Shown: positions 26,973 through 35,285 of the stretch, piece by piece
Layout of the letters: every line of letters starts with the position of its first letter
Position numbering within the stretch: position 1 is the stretch's first letter
Source: an uncultured Clostridia bacterium
GTDB taxonomy: Bacteria; Bacillota; Clostridia; UMGS1883
Direction: 5' to 3'
Assembly (NCBI GenBank): GCA_947629005.1
Contig: CANRCD010000006.1
Location: forward strand, 1 to 64,000
DNA length: 64,000 bases
The notes under the pieces: model-generated
Seen by the model: the letters and a program-made list of their open reading frames with translations, nothing else
Told to the model about the DNA's origin: nothing
Database searches by the model: none
Position numbers and translations under genes: made by a program

Positions 26973-28229
26973 TTGGAAAAGTTAGAGATAACCGGCGGAA
27001 AACGGCTGTTTGGCGAAATTGACGTTTGCGGCGCGAAAAACGCCGCTGTGGCCGTCATTCCCGCCGCTCTGCTTGTTGATGGCGTCTGCCGTATCGAAAA
27101 CGTGCCGGATATTAAGGACGTAAAGCTCATAACGCAAATGCTGAGCTACTTGGGCGCCAAGGTGAAGCACATCGATGAAACCACTTTATCCATCGACGCC
27201 AGCCGGCTTACCACGCATATCGCCGCCTACGACATGGCCAGCCGAATGCGTGCGTCATACTATCTGTTGGGTGCTTTGCTCGGACGGCTGCACAAGGCCG
27301 AGGTGGCTCTCCCCGGCGGCTGCAACTTTGGACAGAGGCCGATAAACCTCCATGAAAAGGGCTTTCGCGCCCTCGGGGCCGAGGTAAACACCGTGCGCGG
27401 GCAAGTCATCGCCACGGCCGACGGCCTTAAGGGCAGCAACATATATCTTGACACAGCCAGCGTAGGCGCGACGATAAACATTATGCTGGCGGCCTCCCTC
27501 GCCGAGGGAAAAACCGTAATTGAAAACGCCGCGAGGGAGCCCCATATCGTCGATGTGGCAAACTTCCTCAACACCATGGGCGCCAACGTGCGCGGCGCGG
27601 GCACCGACGTCATACGAATAACCGGCGTGGAAAAAATGCACGGGGGAACCTACAGCATTATCCCCGACCAGATTGAAGCCGGAACCTTCATGCTGGCGGC
27701 GGCCGCCGCTGGCGGAAACGTGCTTGTCAGGAATGTTATTCCCAAGCACATGGAATCGGTAGTCTCAAAGCTGGAAGAAATGGGCGTTAAGGTGACGGAA
27801 TACGACGACAGTATTCGCGTGGAGCGCGACGGCGAGGTTCATGGCGTCCGCGTAAAAACCAATTATTACCCCGGCTTCCCAACTGATATGCAGCCCCAGA
27901 TGGTGGCGCTGCTTGCCACAGCCAGCGGGACAAGCATTATGACAGAGGATGTTTGGGAGAACCGCTTCCAATATATAGGCGAGCTTCAGCGCATGGGCGC
28001 GGATATCCGCGTGGAAGGCAAAAGCGCCATTATTAACGGCGGCCGCCTGTGCGGGGCGCCCGTCCGCGCAACCGACCTGAGGGCCGGAGCCGCAATGATA
28101 ATTGCCGGCCTTGCCGCCGAGGGCAAGACCGTTATCAACGATCCTCACTACATTGACCGCGGCTACAGCAACATCGAAAGCAGGCTCCGCTCCATAGGGG
28201 CAAACATCGAGAGAGTTTACGAGGTTTAG
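26973..28229 (+). CDS. murA: UDP-N-acetylglucosamine 1-carboxyvinyltransferase
   Basis: A 418-residue enzyme of the EPSP-synthase fold catalysing the first committed step of peptidoglycan synthesis. The catalytic Cys loop is PGGCNFGQRPINLH near residue 112, and the KNAAV motif (CGAKNAAVAVIPAALL) is at 20-35. The start is TTG at 26973 after TAGGTG. Clostridia often have two copies; I cannot tell which paralogue this is. It heads a plus-strand run with yycJ, rlmH and mtaB. Confidence 0.96.
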   Translation: MEKLEITGGKRLFGEIDVCGAKNAAVAVIPAALLVDGVCRIENVPDIKDVKLITQMLSYLGAKVKHIDETTLSIDASRLTTHIAAYDMASRMRASYYLLGALLGRLHKAEVALPGGCNFGQRPINLHEKGFRALGAEVNTVRGQVIATADGLKGSNIYLDTASVGATINIMLAASLAEGKTVIENAAREPHIVDVANFLNTMGANVRGAGTDVIRITGVEKMHGGTYSIIPDQIEAGTFMLAAAAAGGNVLVRNVIPKHMESVVSKLEEMGVKVTEYDDSIRVERDGEVHGVRVKTNYYPGFPTDMQPQMVALLATASGTSIMTEDVWENRFQYIGELQRMGADIRVEGKSAIINGGRLCGAPVRATDLRAGAAMIIAGLAAEGKTVINDPHYIDRGYSNIESRLRSIGANIERVYEV

Positions 28230-28237
28230 GTGATCGG

Positions 28238-29035
28238 ATGCTCAGGCTTTGCACGCTGACCTCGGGCAGCAGCGGGAACGCCGTCCTTATCGACGCGGAC
28301 GGCACAAAAATTTTAATAGATTGCGGGATAACAGGCAAAACGGCAGCGGACAGACTCTGCTCCGTTGGGGTGGATCCGGCTGAGCTTTCGGCTGTTTTGG
28401 TGACGCACGAGCACGCCGACCACATCAAGGGCGTAGGCGTGCTGAGCCGCCGCTTCGATCTGCCGGTTTATGCCAGCATAGGCACGTGGAGCGCCATGAT
28501 AGGCCAGATAGGCGCCGTGCCCGACAAGCACATTCACTATATTCAGGCGGATGTGCCTTTTTCTGTGGGCAACGCGGTGGTTTTTCCCTTCGCCACCCCT
28601 CACGACGCCGCCGAAAGTCTTGGCTTCACCGTCAGCGACGGGAAAAAGACCGCCTCGGTGGCGACCGACTTAGGACAGGTGGACAGGTACATATACGACA
28701 ACATTAAAGGCTCCGACCTGATGGTGCTGGAGGCCAACCACGACGAGCGGACTCTGATAAACGGCCCCTATCCTTATCCGCTCAAGCAGCGCATACTCTC
28801 GGACAGAGGGCACCTGTCGAACCGCGTATGCGGGGCGCTGTGCGCACGGCTGCTCTCGGAGGGCGGGCCTTGCCGACAGATTTTACTGGGCCACCTTTCA
28901 AAGGAGAACAACACCCCGCAGATGGCTTTCGGCTCCGTAAAGGCCAGCGTGGAGCTGGCCGGCGGGAAGGTGGGCGCCGACATGAGGCTGGGCGTAGCCG
29001 GAAGGTTTGAGCCGAGCCCGTTTCTGGAGGCGTAA
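28238..29035 (+). CDS. yycJ: MBL-fold hydrolase, YycJ/WalJ-like
   Basis: A 265-residue metallo-beta-lactamase-fold protein. It starts CTLTSGSSGNAVLIDADGTK, typical of YycJ, and has the metal motif THEHADHIKG near residue 55 and a further ligand region in TDLGQVDRYIYDNIKGSDL. YycJ-like proteins are probable exonucleases in DNA repair and in Bacillus belong to the walRK locus. Here walRK is absent, but rlmH follows, as it does near that locus in Bacillus. It ends two bases before rlmH. Confidence 0.9.
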   Translation: MLRLCTLTSGSSGNAVLIDADGTKILIDCGITGKTAADRLCSVGVDPAELSAVLVTHEHADHIKGVGVLSRRFDLPVYASIGTWSAMIGQIGAVPDKHIHYIQADVPFSVGNAVVFPFATPHDAAESLGFTVSDGKKTASVATDLGQVDRYIYDNIKGSDLMVLEANHDERTLINGPYPYPLKQRILSDRGHLSNRVCGALCARLLSEGGPCRQILLGHLSKENNTPQMAFGSVKASVELAGGKVGADMRLGVAGRFEPSPFLEA

Positions 29036-29037
29036 AA

Positions 29038-29511
29038 ATGAACGTAAACATTATCTGCGTTGGCAAAATAAAGGAGGCTTACCTCCGCGAGGCCGTGGAC
29101 GAATACGCCAAACGGCTCGGGCGCTTCTGCCGCTTCACCGTGACCGAGCTGCCCGACCGGCGTATTCCCGAAAATGCCTCCGCCGCAGAGGAACGCGCCG
29201 TGCTCGAGGCCGAGGGCGCCGATGTGCTGCGGGCGATGGGCAAGGGCTACGCCGTGGCCCTGTGCGTGGAGGGGAAGGAGCTCTCGAGCGGGGAGCTGGC
29301 TGAAAAGCTTGCCGCCGTTTTTCAACAGACGTCCACAGTAAATTTTGTGATTGGCGGCTCGCTCGGGCTCAGCGCCGCCGTGAAGGAACGGGCCGACCTG
29401 TGCCTGAGCCTCGGGCGGATAACCCTGCCGCATCGACTGGCGCGGCTGGTGCTGGCCGAACAAATCTACCGCTGCTTCAAGATAAACGCCAACGAAACCT
29501 ATCATAAATGA
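29038..29511 (+). CDS. rlmH: 23S rRNA pseudouridine-1915 N3-methyltransferase
   Basis: A 157-residue SPOUT methyltransferase. It begins MNVNIICVGKIKEAYLREAV and has the SAM knot VNFVIGGSLGLS and the C-terminal ITLPHRLARLVLAEQIYRCF. It modifies position 1915 of helix 69. Its length equals the family norm. It is tightly packed between yycJ and mtaB. Confidence 0.97.
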   Translation: MNVNIICVGKIKEAYLREAVDEYAKRLGRFCRFTVTELPDRRIPENASAAEERAVLEAEGADVLRAMGKGYAVALCVEGKELSSGELAEKLAAVFQQTSTVNFVIGGSLGLSAAVKERADLCLSLGRITLPHRLARLVLAEQIYRCFKINANETYHK

Positions 29512-29525
29512 AAGGAGGGCGCGCC

Positions 29526-30809
29526 ATGCGCGTGGCCTTTTTATCGCTGGGCTGCAAGGTAAACCAGTACGAGTCCGACGCCTGCGCCGCCCTGTTCCGC
29601 GAGCGCGGGGCCGAAATTTGCCCCTTCAGCGAGGTTTGCGACGTATACGTCGTGAACACCTGCTCCGTAACCAACATCGGCGACAGGAAAAGCCGCCAAA
29701 TGCTGCGCCGCGCCAAGCGGCGCAACCCCAACGCCCTCGTCATTGCCACCGGCTGCTACGCTCAGACCGCCTTTGAGGAGGTCAACGCCATGCCGGAGGT
29801 GGACCTCGTCATCGGCACTGCCCTGCGCCACAAAATCTGCGATTTGGCCGAGGCCTCCCTCCGCGGCGAAAAGCCTGAGACGCGGATAGACATAATGCGC
29901 GAGCGCGAGTACGAGGAGCTGGAGTCGGAGGGGAGCTGCGAGCGCTGCCGCGCATACGTGAAAATTGAGGACGGCTGCGACAGTTTTTGCTCCTACTGCA
30001 TTATCCCCTACGCCCGCGGGCCGGTGCGCTCGCGGCCGATGGAGAGCATTGAGGCAGAGGTTCGCCGCCTTGCCGGAAAGGGCTTTCGCGAGGTGGTGCT
30101 GACCGGCATACACGTGGCCTCCTACGGCAGGGACGGCGGCGGCTTCACGCTGATAGACGCCATCGAGCGGGCGGCGGCGGTGGAGGGGATCGAGCGCGTG
30201 CGAATCAGCAGCGTTGACCCCCGCGCCTTCACTCCGGAGTTCATTGCCCGCGCCGCCGCCGAAAAAAAACTTTGCCGGCATTTTCACATTTCGCTGCAAA
30301 GCGGCAGCGAGGCCGTGCTAAAGCGCATGAACCGCAAATACACCCCCGAGCGGTACCTTTCCGTGCTGGAAGCGCTCCGCGCCGCAATGCCGGACTGCGC
30401 CGTCACGACCGATATAATCTGCGGCTTCCCCGAGGAGACCGAGGAAGAATTCGCCGAAACGCTGGCTTTTGCGAGGACGGCAGGATTTGCCGATATTCAC
30501 GTTTTCCCCTACTCCGAGCGGCGCGGTACCGCCGCCGCGAGGCTGCCGCAGCTTCCCCGCAGTCTGCGGGAGGAGCGGGCCGCAAGGCTCTCCGCCGTGG
30601 CGGCGGAGCTTCGGGAGGAGTTTGAGAACGGGCAGCTCGGCTCGGAGGCCGAGGCGCTGTTTGAAAAAACCGAAAACGGCCTCTCCGAGGGTTTGACCGG
30701 CAATTATACGCGGGTTTTTGTTCCCTCCGAGGCCGACCTGACCGGCGAGATACGCCCCGTGCGGCTGATTGGCCGCGCCGAAGGCAGGGTAATGGGCGAG
30801 TTAATTTGA
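29526..30809 (+). CDS. mtaB: tRNA t6A37 methylthiotransferase MtaB
   Basis: A 427-residue radical SAM methylthiotransferase. The N-terminal UPF0004 domain starts FLSLGCKVNQYESDA. The radical SAM cluster motif C-x3-C-x2-C is CDSFCSYCIIPYARGPVRSR near residue 145, and a TRAM domain closes the protein. The start and the absence of MiaB features point to MtaB, which makes ms2t6A in tRNA. The ATG at 29526 follows AAGGAGGG; an ATG 18 bases upstream precedes that site. A terminator follows at once. Confidence 0.95.
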   Translation: MRVAFLSLGCKVNQYESDACAALFRERGAEICPFSEVCDVYVVNTCSVTNIGDRKSRQMLRRAKRRNPNALVIATGCYAQTAFEEVNAMPEVDLVIGTALRHKICDLAEASLRGEKPETRIDIMREREYEELESEGSCERCRAYVKIEDGCDSFCSYCIIPYARGPVRSRPMESIEAEVRRLAGKGFREVVLTGIHVASYGRDGGGFTLIDAIERAAAVEGIERVRISSVDPRAFTPEFIARAAAEKKLCRHFHISLQSGSEAVLKRMNRKYTPERYLSVLEALRAAMPDCAVTTDIICGFPEETEEEFAETLAFARTAGFADIHVFPYSERRGTAAARLPQLPRSLREERAARLSAVAAELREEFENGQLGSEAEALFEKTENGLSEGLTGNYTRVFVPSEADLTGEIRPVRLIGRAEGRVMGELI

Positions 30810-30810
30810 A

Positions 30811-30837
30811 AAAATCGGGCCGCGGCCCGATTTTTTT
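30811..30837 (+). terminator. mtaB terminator
   Basis: AAAAATCGGGCC and GGCCCGATTTTTT form a perfect stem right after the mtaB stop, with a T7 tract. Transcription of the murA-yycJ-rlmH-mtaB run ends here. Confidence 0.9.
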
Positions 30838-30920
30838 GAACCTTTTTGCTCCTAAACACATCTAATTATTGAACGACCAAGGCGGCCGCCGGAGTCGGAA
30901 ACAGGAAACGAGGTGACAGA

Positions 30921-31379
30921 ATGGACAAGGAGGACTTCGCGCAAAACGTGCTTGCAGCGGAGCGCACGCTTTACGCCGTGGCAAAAACCATGCTTATAAA
31001 TGAAAGCGACTGCGAGGACGCCGTCGGCGACGCTGTGCTCGCCGCTTGGCGGAAGCTCGGCTTCCTGCGGGAGGAAAAATACTTCAAAACGTGGCTGGTG
31101 CGCATACTCATAAACGAATGCGTCAAGCGGCTGCGCCGCCGCGGAGACGAGGTGAGCCTTGAAAACGCGGAAAGCCTGCCGGCTCCCGAGCGGGAGGACT
31201 ACAGCGACCTTTACCGCGCGATAGCCGCCCTTCCGCCGAAAATACGCGCGGCGGTACTGCTGTTCTACATAGAAGGTTTCAGCGAGGCCGAAACCTCGGC
31301 CATACTAAAAATCCCGCGCGGCACGGTGAAAAGCCGGCTTGCGGCGGGAAGAAAAATCTTAAAGGAGCGATTGGAATGA
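30921..31379 (+). CDS. ECF-type RNA polymerase sigma factor
   Basis: A 152-residue sigma-70 family protein of the ECF group. Region 2 covers about 10-75 (CEDAVGDAVLAAWRKLGFLR, KTWLVRILINECVKRLRRR) and region 4 about 95-150 (VLLFYIEGFSEAETSAILKI, RGTVKSRLAAGRKILKERL). It overlaps by four bases the next gene, whose product has one membrane helix and is the likely anti-sigma factor. The signal is probably extracytoplasmic, as for SigV or SigW, but the regulon is unknown. Confidence 0.9.
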   Translation: MDKEDFAQNVLAAERTLYAVAKTMLINESDCEDAVGDAVLAAWRKLGFLREEKYFKTWLVRILINECVKRLRRRGDEVSLENAESLPAPEREDYSDLYRAIAALPPKIRAAVLLFYIEGFSEAETSAILKIPRGTVKSRLAAGRKILKERLE

Positions 31380-32188
31380 ATAATGCCGATAAAAAGACCT
31401 ATCTCGAGCCCACAGAGGGCTTTCATCGGGCCCTAAAGAGCGCGCTCGACGCTCTGCCCGAAAAAAAGCTCAGCCATAGACCCGCGAGGGCGGCGGTCAT
31501 AGGACTTGCCGCGGCGGCGGCGCTGTGCGTCAGCGCGGCGGCGGGCTCGCTGATAGCTTTTCAGACGAGCTGGAGCAGCGCCGAGCCGGACTTTACGGAG
31601 CTGCCCTCGCAAAAGGAGCTTGAAAGCCGTTTTGGCTACCCGTATAAGGCCGTGGAAAAATTCTCGAACGGCTTTGAATATACCGGTGGCTTCGTCACCC
31701 ACAACGACCGATTTGACTCGGACGGCGGCCATATAGACGGGTACGAGTCGTTCTCCTGCGAGTACGCGCGCGGCAACGAATATGTTTCGCTCATAACCCG
31801 CGAGGCCGTGGGCGACGACGCGGAGCTAACCGGAGAAGCTGCCGAAGTATATAACGGCCTCGACATATACTACACGGCCTCCACGTTCTTCCTTGTGCCG
31901 GATAATCTCGAGATAACCGAGGCCGACAGAGCAGCCCTTGAAAACGGGAATTATTCCTTCAGCTTCGGCGAGTACGACGTTTCGGATGAGGACAGGGCAG
32001 AAATAGCCTCCGGCGAGAGCAAAGCCGCCTTTTCGTACATCGGAAGCGAGAACCAAACCATCGCCGTTAAGCACCAGAAATCCGTGGAATGGATCGATGA
32101 CGGCCGGCTGTACTGGATAAGCTATATTGGCAGAGAGAACATCGCAAAGGATGAGCTTGTCGGCATGGCAAAGGAGATAATAGGTTAA
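31376..32188 (+). CDS. Membrane-anchored anti-sigma factor, putative
   Basis: A 270-residue protein: about 38 cytoplasmic residues, one membrane helix near 40-62 (AAVIGLAAAAALCVSAAAGS) and an outer domain of about 200 residues rich in acidic and aromatic residues, with the feel of DUF4367-type domains. It overlaps the ECF sigma gene (ATGA), which is the main reason for the call. No zinc-binding anti-sigma motif (HxxxCxxC) is seen in the short N-terminal part. Confidence 0.7.
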   Translation: MNNADKKTYLEPTEGFHRALKSALDALPEKKLSHRPARAAVIGLAAAAALCVSAAAGSLIAFQTSWSSAEPDFTELPSQKELESRFGYPYKAVEKFSNGFEYTGGFVTHNDRFDSDGGHIDGYESFSCEYARGNEYVSLITREAVGDDAELTGEAAEVYNGLDIYYTASTFFLVPDNLEITEADRAALENGNYSFSFGEYDVSDEDRAEIASGESKAAFSYIGSENQTIAVKHQKSVEWIDDGRLYWISYIGRENIAKDELVGMAKEIIG

Positions 32189-32229
32189 AAGCAAAACGGC
32201 GGCCAGCGGCCGCCGTTTTGCTTTTAACC
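32183..32229. terminator. Bidirectional terminator with both stop codons inside
   Basis: A perfect 22-bp inverted repeat (32183-32204 and 32208-32229) with a three-base loop. The stop codons of the anti-sigma gene (32186-32188) and gltX (32224-32226) both lie inside the stem. GGCGGCC forms the core and a run of T closes each side. Confidence 0.9.
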
Positions 32230-33864
32230 TATTGCGTTCTTCACGCGGGCCATAGAACGCTCCTCTCCAAGCACATGAGAGACGGCCCATATATCCGGCG
32301 AATTTTGCCTGCCGGTAATCGCCACGCGGATAACCGCGCTGACGTCGCCCACGTGGCCCTTATAGGCCTCGGGGTTCTTTTTGTAAAGCTTTGGCTGCGG
32401 GGCGTAGCCCAGCTCCTCGGCGATAGCGCGTATCTTGCCGAACCACGCGCTCTGGTCGTCGGAGTGGTCATAGCTCTCGGCGTAGCGGCGGAGTATCTCG
32501 GCCCTATCGTCCGCGGGGACGTTCTCGGGCCACGGGTCCTCTTGGCGGAAAAGCTCGTCAAAAAAGAAGCTGTAAAACTCCTTGGACTGCCGCCAATGGC
32601 TGATATCTTTTCTCGGCTTGGCGTCGCCGCGCCCAATCGAAATCATGTCTATGGTAAATGCCGGATCCCGCGTCAGCAGGGCGTAATATTCGCCGTCGCA
32701 CTCCTTCGCCCAAGCGGTCAGACTGTCGTATACCGTCTGTGCGTCAAGGGCGGCCAAATAGTTTTTGCTTACGTCGTTCAGCTTGTCAAGGTCGAAAAGC
32801 GAACCGCTGACGCCCATCTTCGCGGGGCTGAATTTGAAATCGCCCATGGGCGCAGCGGGATTTTGAATGCGCCAATCCTCGAAGTTGGAGTTGAGCACCG
32901 TCATCAGGTACTCCCACACCGCGCCGGGGAGATAGCCCTCGCTCTTGTAGTAATCGAGCGAAAGCTCGGGGTCCTTGCGCTTGCTGAGCTTGCGCTTTAT
33001 GCCGCCGTCTATCTTCATAAGCTGAGCCGTGTGGCAGTAGACCGGCGGCTTCCAGCCGAGGGCGTCAAACAGGGCGACATGGAAGGGCAGCGTGGCCAGC
33101 CACTCCTCGCCGCGTACCACGTGGGTAGTGCGCATAAGGTGGTCGTCGACTACGTGGGCGAAATGGTAGGTCGGCACGCCGTCGCTCTTAAGCAGCACGA
33201 AATCCATATCGTTCACGGGCATAGAAAGCTCGCCGCGGATGGCGTCCCTTATTTTGAAGTACTTTCCCTCGGGGTCGGGCGCGCGGAAGCGCAGTACGTA
33301 GGGCTTGCCGGCGGCGAGTTCGCGCTCGATATCCTCAAGCGGAGCGTCGCGGTGAACGGCCCATTTGCCGTAATAGCCGAAGTTGGCCTTTTCTGCCTCC
33401 TGTCTTTCGCGCATGGCGGCAAGCTCCTCCTCGGAACAGAAGCAGGGGTAAGCGCGGCCCTCCTCAACAAGCTTTTTGGCGAAACAATGGTAAATATGCG
33501 TCCGCTGACGCTGAAAATACGGGCCGTAAGCGCCCTTTTCGCCGTCCTTCAGGGCTCCCTCGTCAAACTCAACGCCAAAGTAGCGCAGCGTGTCTATAAC
33601 CACGTCCACCGCTCCCTCGACCTTGCGCTTTTCGTCGGTATCCTCGATCCGCAGGAAGAACACGCCGCCGCTCTGGTGAGCGAGACGCTCGTCGGTTATC
33701 GCGCCGAAAAGGTTGCCCAGATGTATGAAGCCCGTCGGCGAGGGGCCAAGACGGGTCACCTTTGCGCCCTCGGGCAAATCGCGCGGGGGATACATAGTCT
33801 CGTAGTCCTCGGGAGTCTTGTCCACGTCGGGGAACAACAGCTCCGCCAGGCGTTTGTAATCCAT
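32224..33864 (-). CDS. gltX: Glutamyl-tRNA synthetase
   Basis: A 546-residue class I synthetase. The HIGH-like motif is PSPTGFIHLGNLFGA near residue 38 and the KMSKS-like motif KRKLSKRKDPELS near 290. It is some 50 residues longer than the usual bacterial form, with an N-terminal extension (DYKRLAELLFPDVDKTPEDY) as in many Clostridia. The ATG at 33864 follows AAAGGAG; the longer frame upstream runs into dgt. Whether it also charges tRNA-Gln cannot be seen here. Confidence 0.96.
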   Translation of the reverse strand: MDYKRLAELLFPDVDKTPEDYETMYPPRDLPEGAKVTRLGPSPTGFIHLGNLFGAITDERLAHQSGGVFFLRIEDTDEKRKVEGAVDVVIDTLRYFGVEFDEGALKDGEKGAYGPYFQRQRTHIYHCFAKKLVEEGRAYPCFCSEEELAAMRERQEAEKANFGYYGKWAVHRDAPLEDIERELAAGKPYVLRFRAPDPEGKYFKIRDAIRGELSMPVNDMDFVLLKSDGVPTYHFAHVVDDHLMRTTHVVRGEEWLATLPFHVALFDALGWKPPVYCHTAQLMKIDGGIKRKLSKRKDPELSLDYYKSEGYLPGAVWEYLMTVLNSNFEDWRIQNPAAPMGDFKFSPAKMGVSGSLFDLDKLNDVSKNYLAALDAQTVYDSLTAWAKECDGEYYALLTRDPAFTIDMISIGRGDAKPRKDISHWRQSKEFYSFFFDELFRQEDPWPENVPADDRAEILRRYAESYDHSDDQSAWFGKIRAIAEELGYAPQPKLYKKNPEAYKGHVGDVSAVIRVAITGRQNSPDIWAVSHVLGEERSMARVKNAIG

Positions 33865-33895
33865 AGTAATTCTCCTTTGAAATAATTTCGGTAAT

Positions 33896-33924
33896 ATAAT
33901 ATCACGGCTGGCGTCAGTTGTCAA
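33896..33924 (-). promoter_or_regulatory. gltX promoter inside the end of dgt
   Basis: On the minus strand there is TTGACA (33919-33924), 17 bases and TATTAT (33896-33901). The -35 lies within the last codons of dgt, so gltX has its own start in addition to any read-through. Confidence 0.7.
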
Positions 33925-35065
33925 GCCCGTCAAAATAGCCCACATAACTGATTTTCCCGTCAAACAGGCGGGCACATAGGTCAATAAAGTAATCGTCCGT
34001 CATCGAGGCAATGTAATCTGCCACAATATCGTCGGGCGAAGACGTTTTTTCGTATGGCTCAACAGCGCCGTAATAATGACGGCGGCGATTCACGTATTTT
34101 ATATGGTGACGCTGTACCAGTCCGTCGCCCTTGGCAAGGTCGGTGAGCAGATAGTCGTAAAGCTGCTCGAACAAGGGGCGCACCTCGCGGTCATAGCGGC
34201 CCTTAAGCTCAGGCAGGCCGTAAATGCTTTCGTAATTGTCGCGCTTGCCGCCGTAGAGCAGGCGGAAGTATTTGTCCTCCATTTTAAGGTAGTCTTTGCC
34301 GAAGCTGTTTTCCACCAGATTTACTACGATATTGTTGATAAAACGCGCATTGTAATCGCCCTCGTCTCGGCGGATACCGGCCCGTTCAGCGTCTTGGCGG
34401 TCCTTGCCCACGTAGGCAATTATATCGCTGACACGCACCACGCAGCCCTCAAGCGTGTTTGCCACAAGAGCGTCGGCGACGGCGTTGTCGCTGCGGGCCG
34501 AGCGGACAATTTCGTCGAACTCCTCAAAGCCCGAAAGCGGCCTCGGCCGATACTCGCCAAGCTCCAGCTCGCCGTTGTGGCATAGAATACCGCTGAGCAC
34601 ATTAAGGCTTATGTTCAGGCGAAAAATATCGTCCAGCACGCGGACGCTGTGAATGTTGTGACGGAAGTACAGCCCCGTGCGGCGGTGATAAATCTCGTTC
34701 AGAAAGCGCTCGCCGGCGTGGCCGAAGGGGGTATGCCCCAAATCGTGGCCGAGAGCTATGGCCTCAATGAGGTCGCAGTTAAGCCCCAGCAGGCGGCCAA
34801 TGTTGCGGCCAATGCGCGAAACAAGCTGCACGTGCAGGCCGCGGCGGGTGATATCGTCGTTTTTGTAAAACGAGAAAACCTGCGTTTTGTCGCTGTAGCG
34901 GTTGTAGTAAGGGTGATTTAAGATTTTTTCCACATCGCGAATATAGGCAGGCCGCTGGGCGGTGGCTCTGTCACGGCTCATGTCGCGGCGTAGCGCCTTG
35001 ATCGGTTCGCCGTCGCGGCGGATTATTTCCCGTTCAATTTCGGGAGACAGGCGGATATATTCCAT
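33914..35065 (-). CDS. dgt: dNTP triphosphohydrolase (dGTPase family)
   Basis: A 383-residue HD-domain protein. It has RDRATAQRPAYIRDVEKILN, TRRGLHVQLVSRIGRNIGRL and the metal site ALGHDLGHTPFGHAGERFLN, followed by TRGLHV-type substrate loops. This is the Dgt/YpgQ-like family that removes triphosphate from dNTPs. I use the ATG at 35065 after AAAGGAG. It lies 50 bases upstream of gltX on the same strand. Confidence 0.92.
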   Translation of the reverse strand: MEYIRLSPEIEREIIRRDGEPIKALRRDMSRDRATAQRPAYIRDVEKILNHPYYNRYSDKTQVFSFYKNDDITRRGLHVQLVSRIGRNIGRLLGLNCDLIEAIALGHDLGHTPFGHAGERFLNEIYHRRTGLYFRHNIHSVRVLDDIFRLNISLNVLSGILCHNGELELGEYRPRPLSGFEEFDEIVRSARSDNAVADALVANTLEGCVVRVSDIIAYVGKDRQDAERAGIRRDEGDYNARFINNIVVNLVENSFGKDYLKMEDKYFRLLYGGKRDNYESIYGLPELKGRYDREVRPLFEQLYDYLLTDLAKGDGLVQRHHIKYVNRRRHYYGAVEPYEKTSSPDDIVADYIASMTDDYFIDLCARLFDGKISYVGYFDGLDN

Positions 35066-35118
35066 GTACGGGGCTCCTTTAATGTAAGATTTTATCGGGC
35101 AATGCTTAGTCAAGCCCC

Positions 35119-35243
35119 TGTAGGGGCGCGCGCTTCCGCGTCCGCGGGTAATCGCCGTACAAATACCCGCTTTCGCGAAGCCCCGCTCCTTATCCTACCT
35201 TACCCCAAGGATAAAGCGGCGGGTGCAAATACGCGCCTCTACA
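35119..35243. repeat. 125-bp element with terminal inverted repeats
   Basis: TGTAGGGGCGCG (35119-35130) is repeated inverted, with one mismatch, as CGCGCCTCTACA (35232-35243). The interior has further palindromes (CCGCGTCCGCGG, TTCGCGAAG). No frame is present. The form is MITE-like and ends with TGTAGGGGCG are a pattern I associate with intergenic repeats in GC-rich Clostridia. Confidence 0.5.
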
Positions 35244-35246
35244 AGA

Positions 35247-35272
35247 GAGGGGCTGTCGGTTGACAGCCCCTC
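35247..35272 (-). terminator. Hairpin after the 1441-residue secreted protein
   Basis: GAGGGGCTGTC and GACAGCCCCTC form a perfect 11-bp stem with a GGTT loop, 13 bases past the stop. The following T tract is weak, so termination may be partial. Confidence 0.65.
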
Positions 35273-35285
35273 GACAAGATTTTTA

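Noticed and set aside
32218-33885. A 555-codon frame antisense to gltX
   Set aside because: gltX carries clear synthetase motifs; the opposite frame has no domain.
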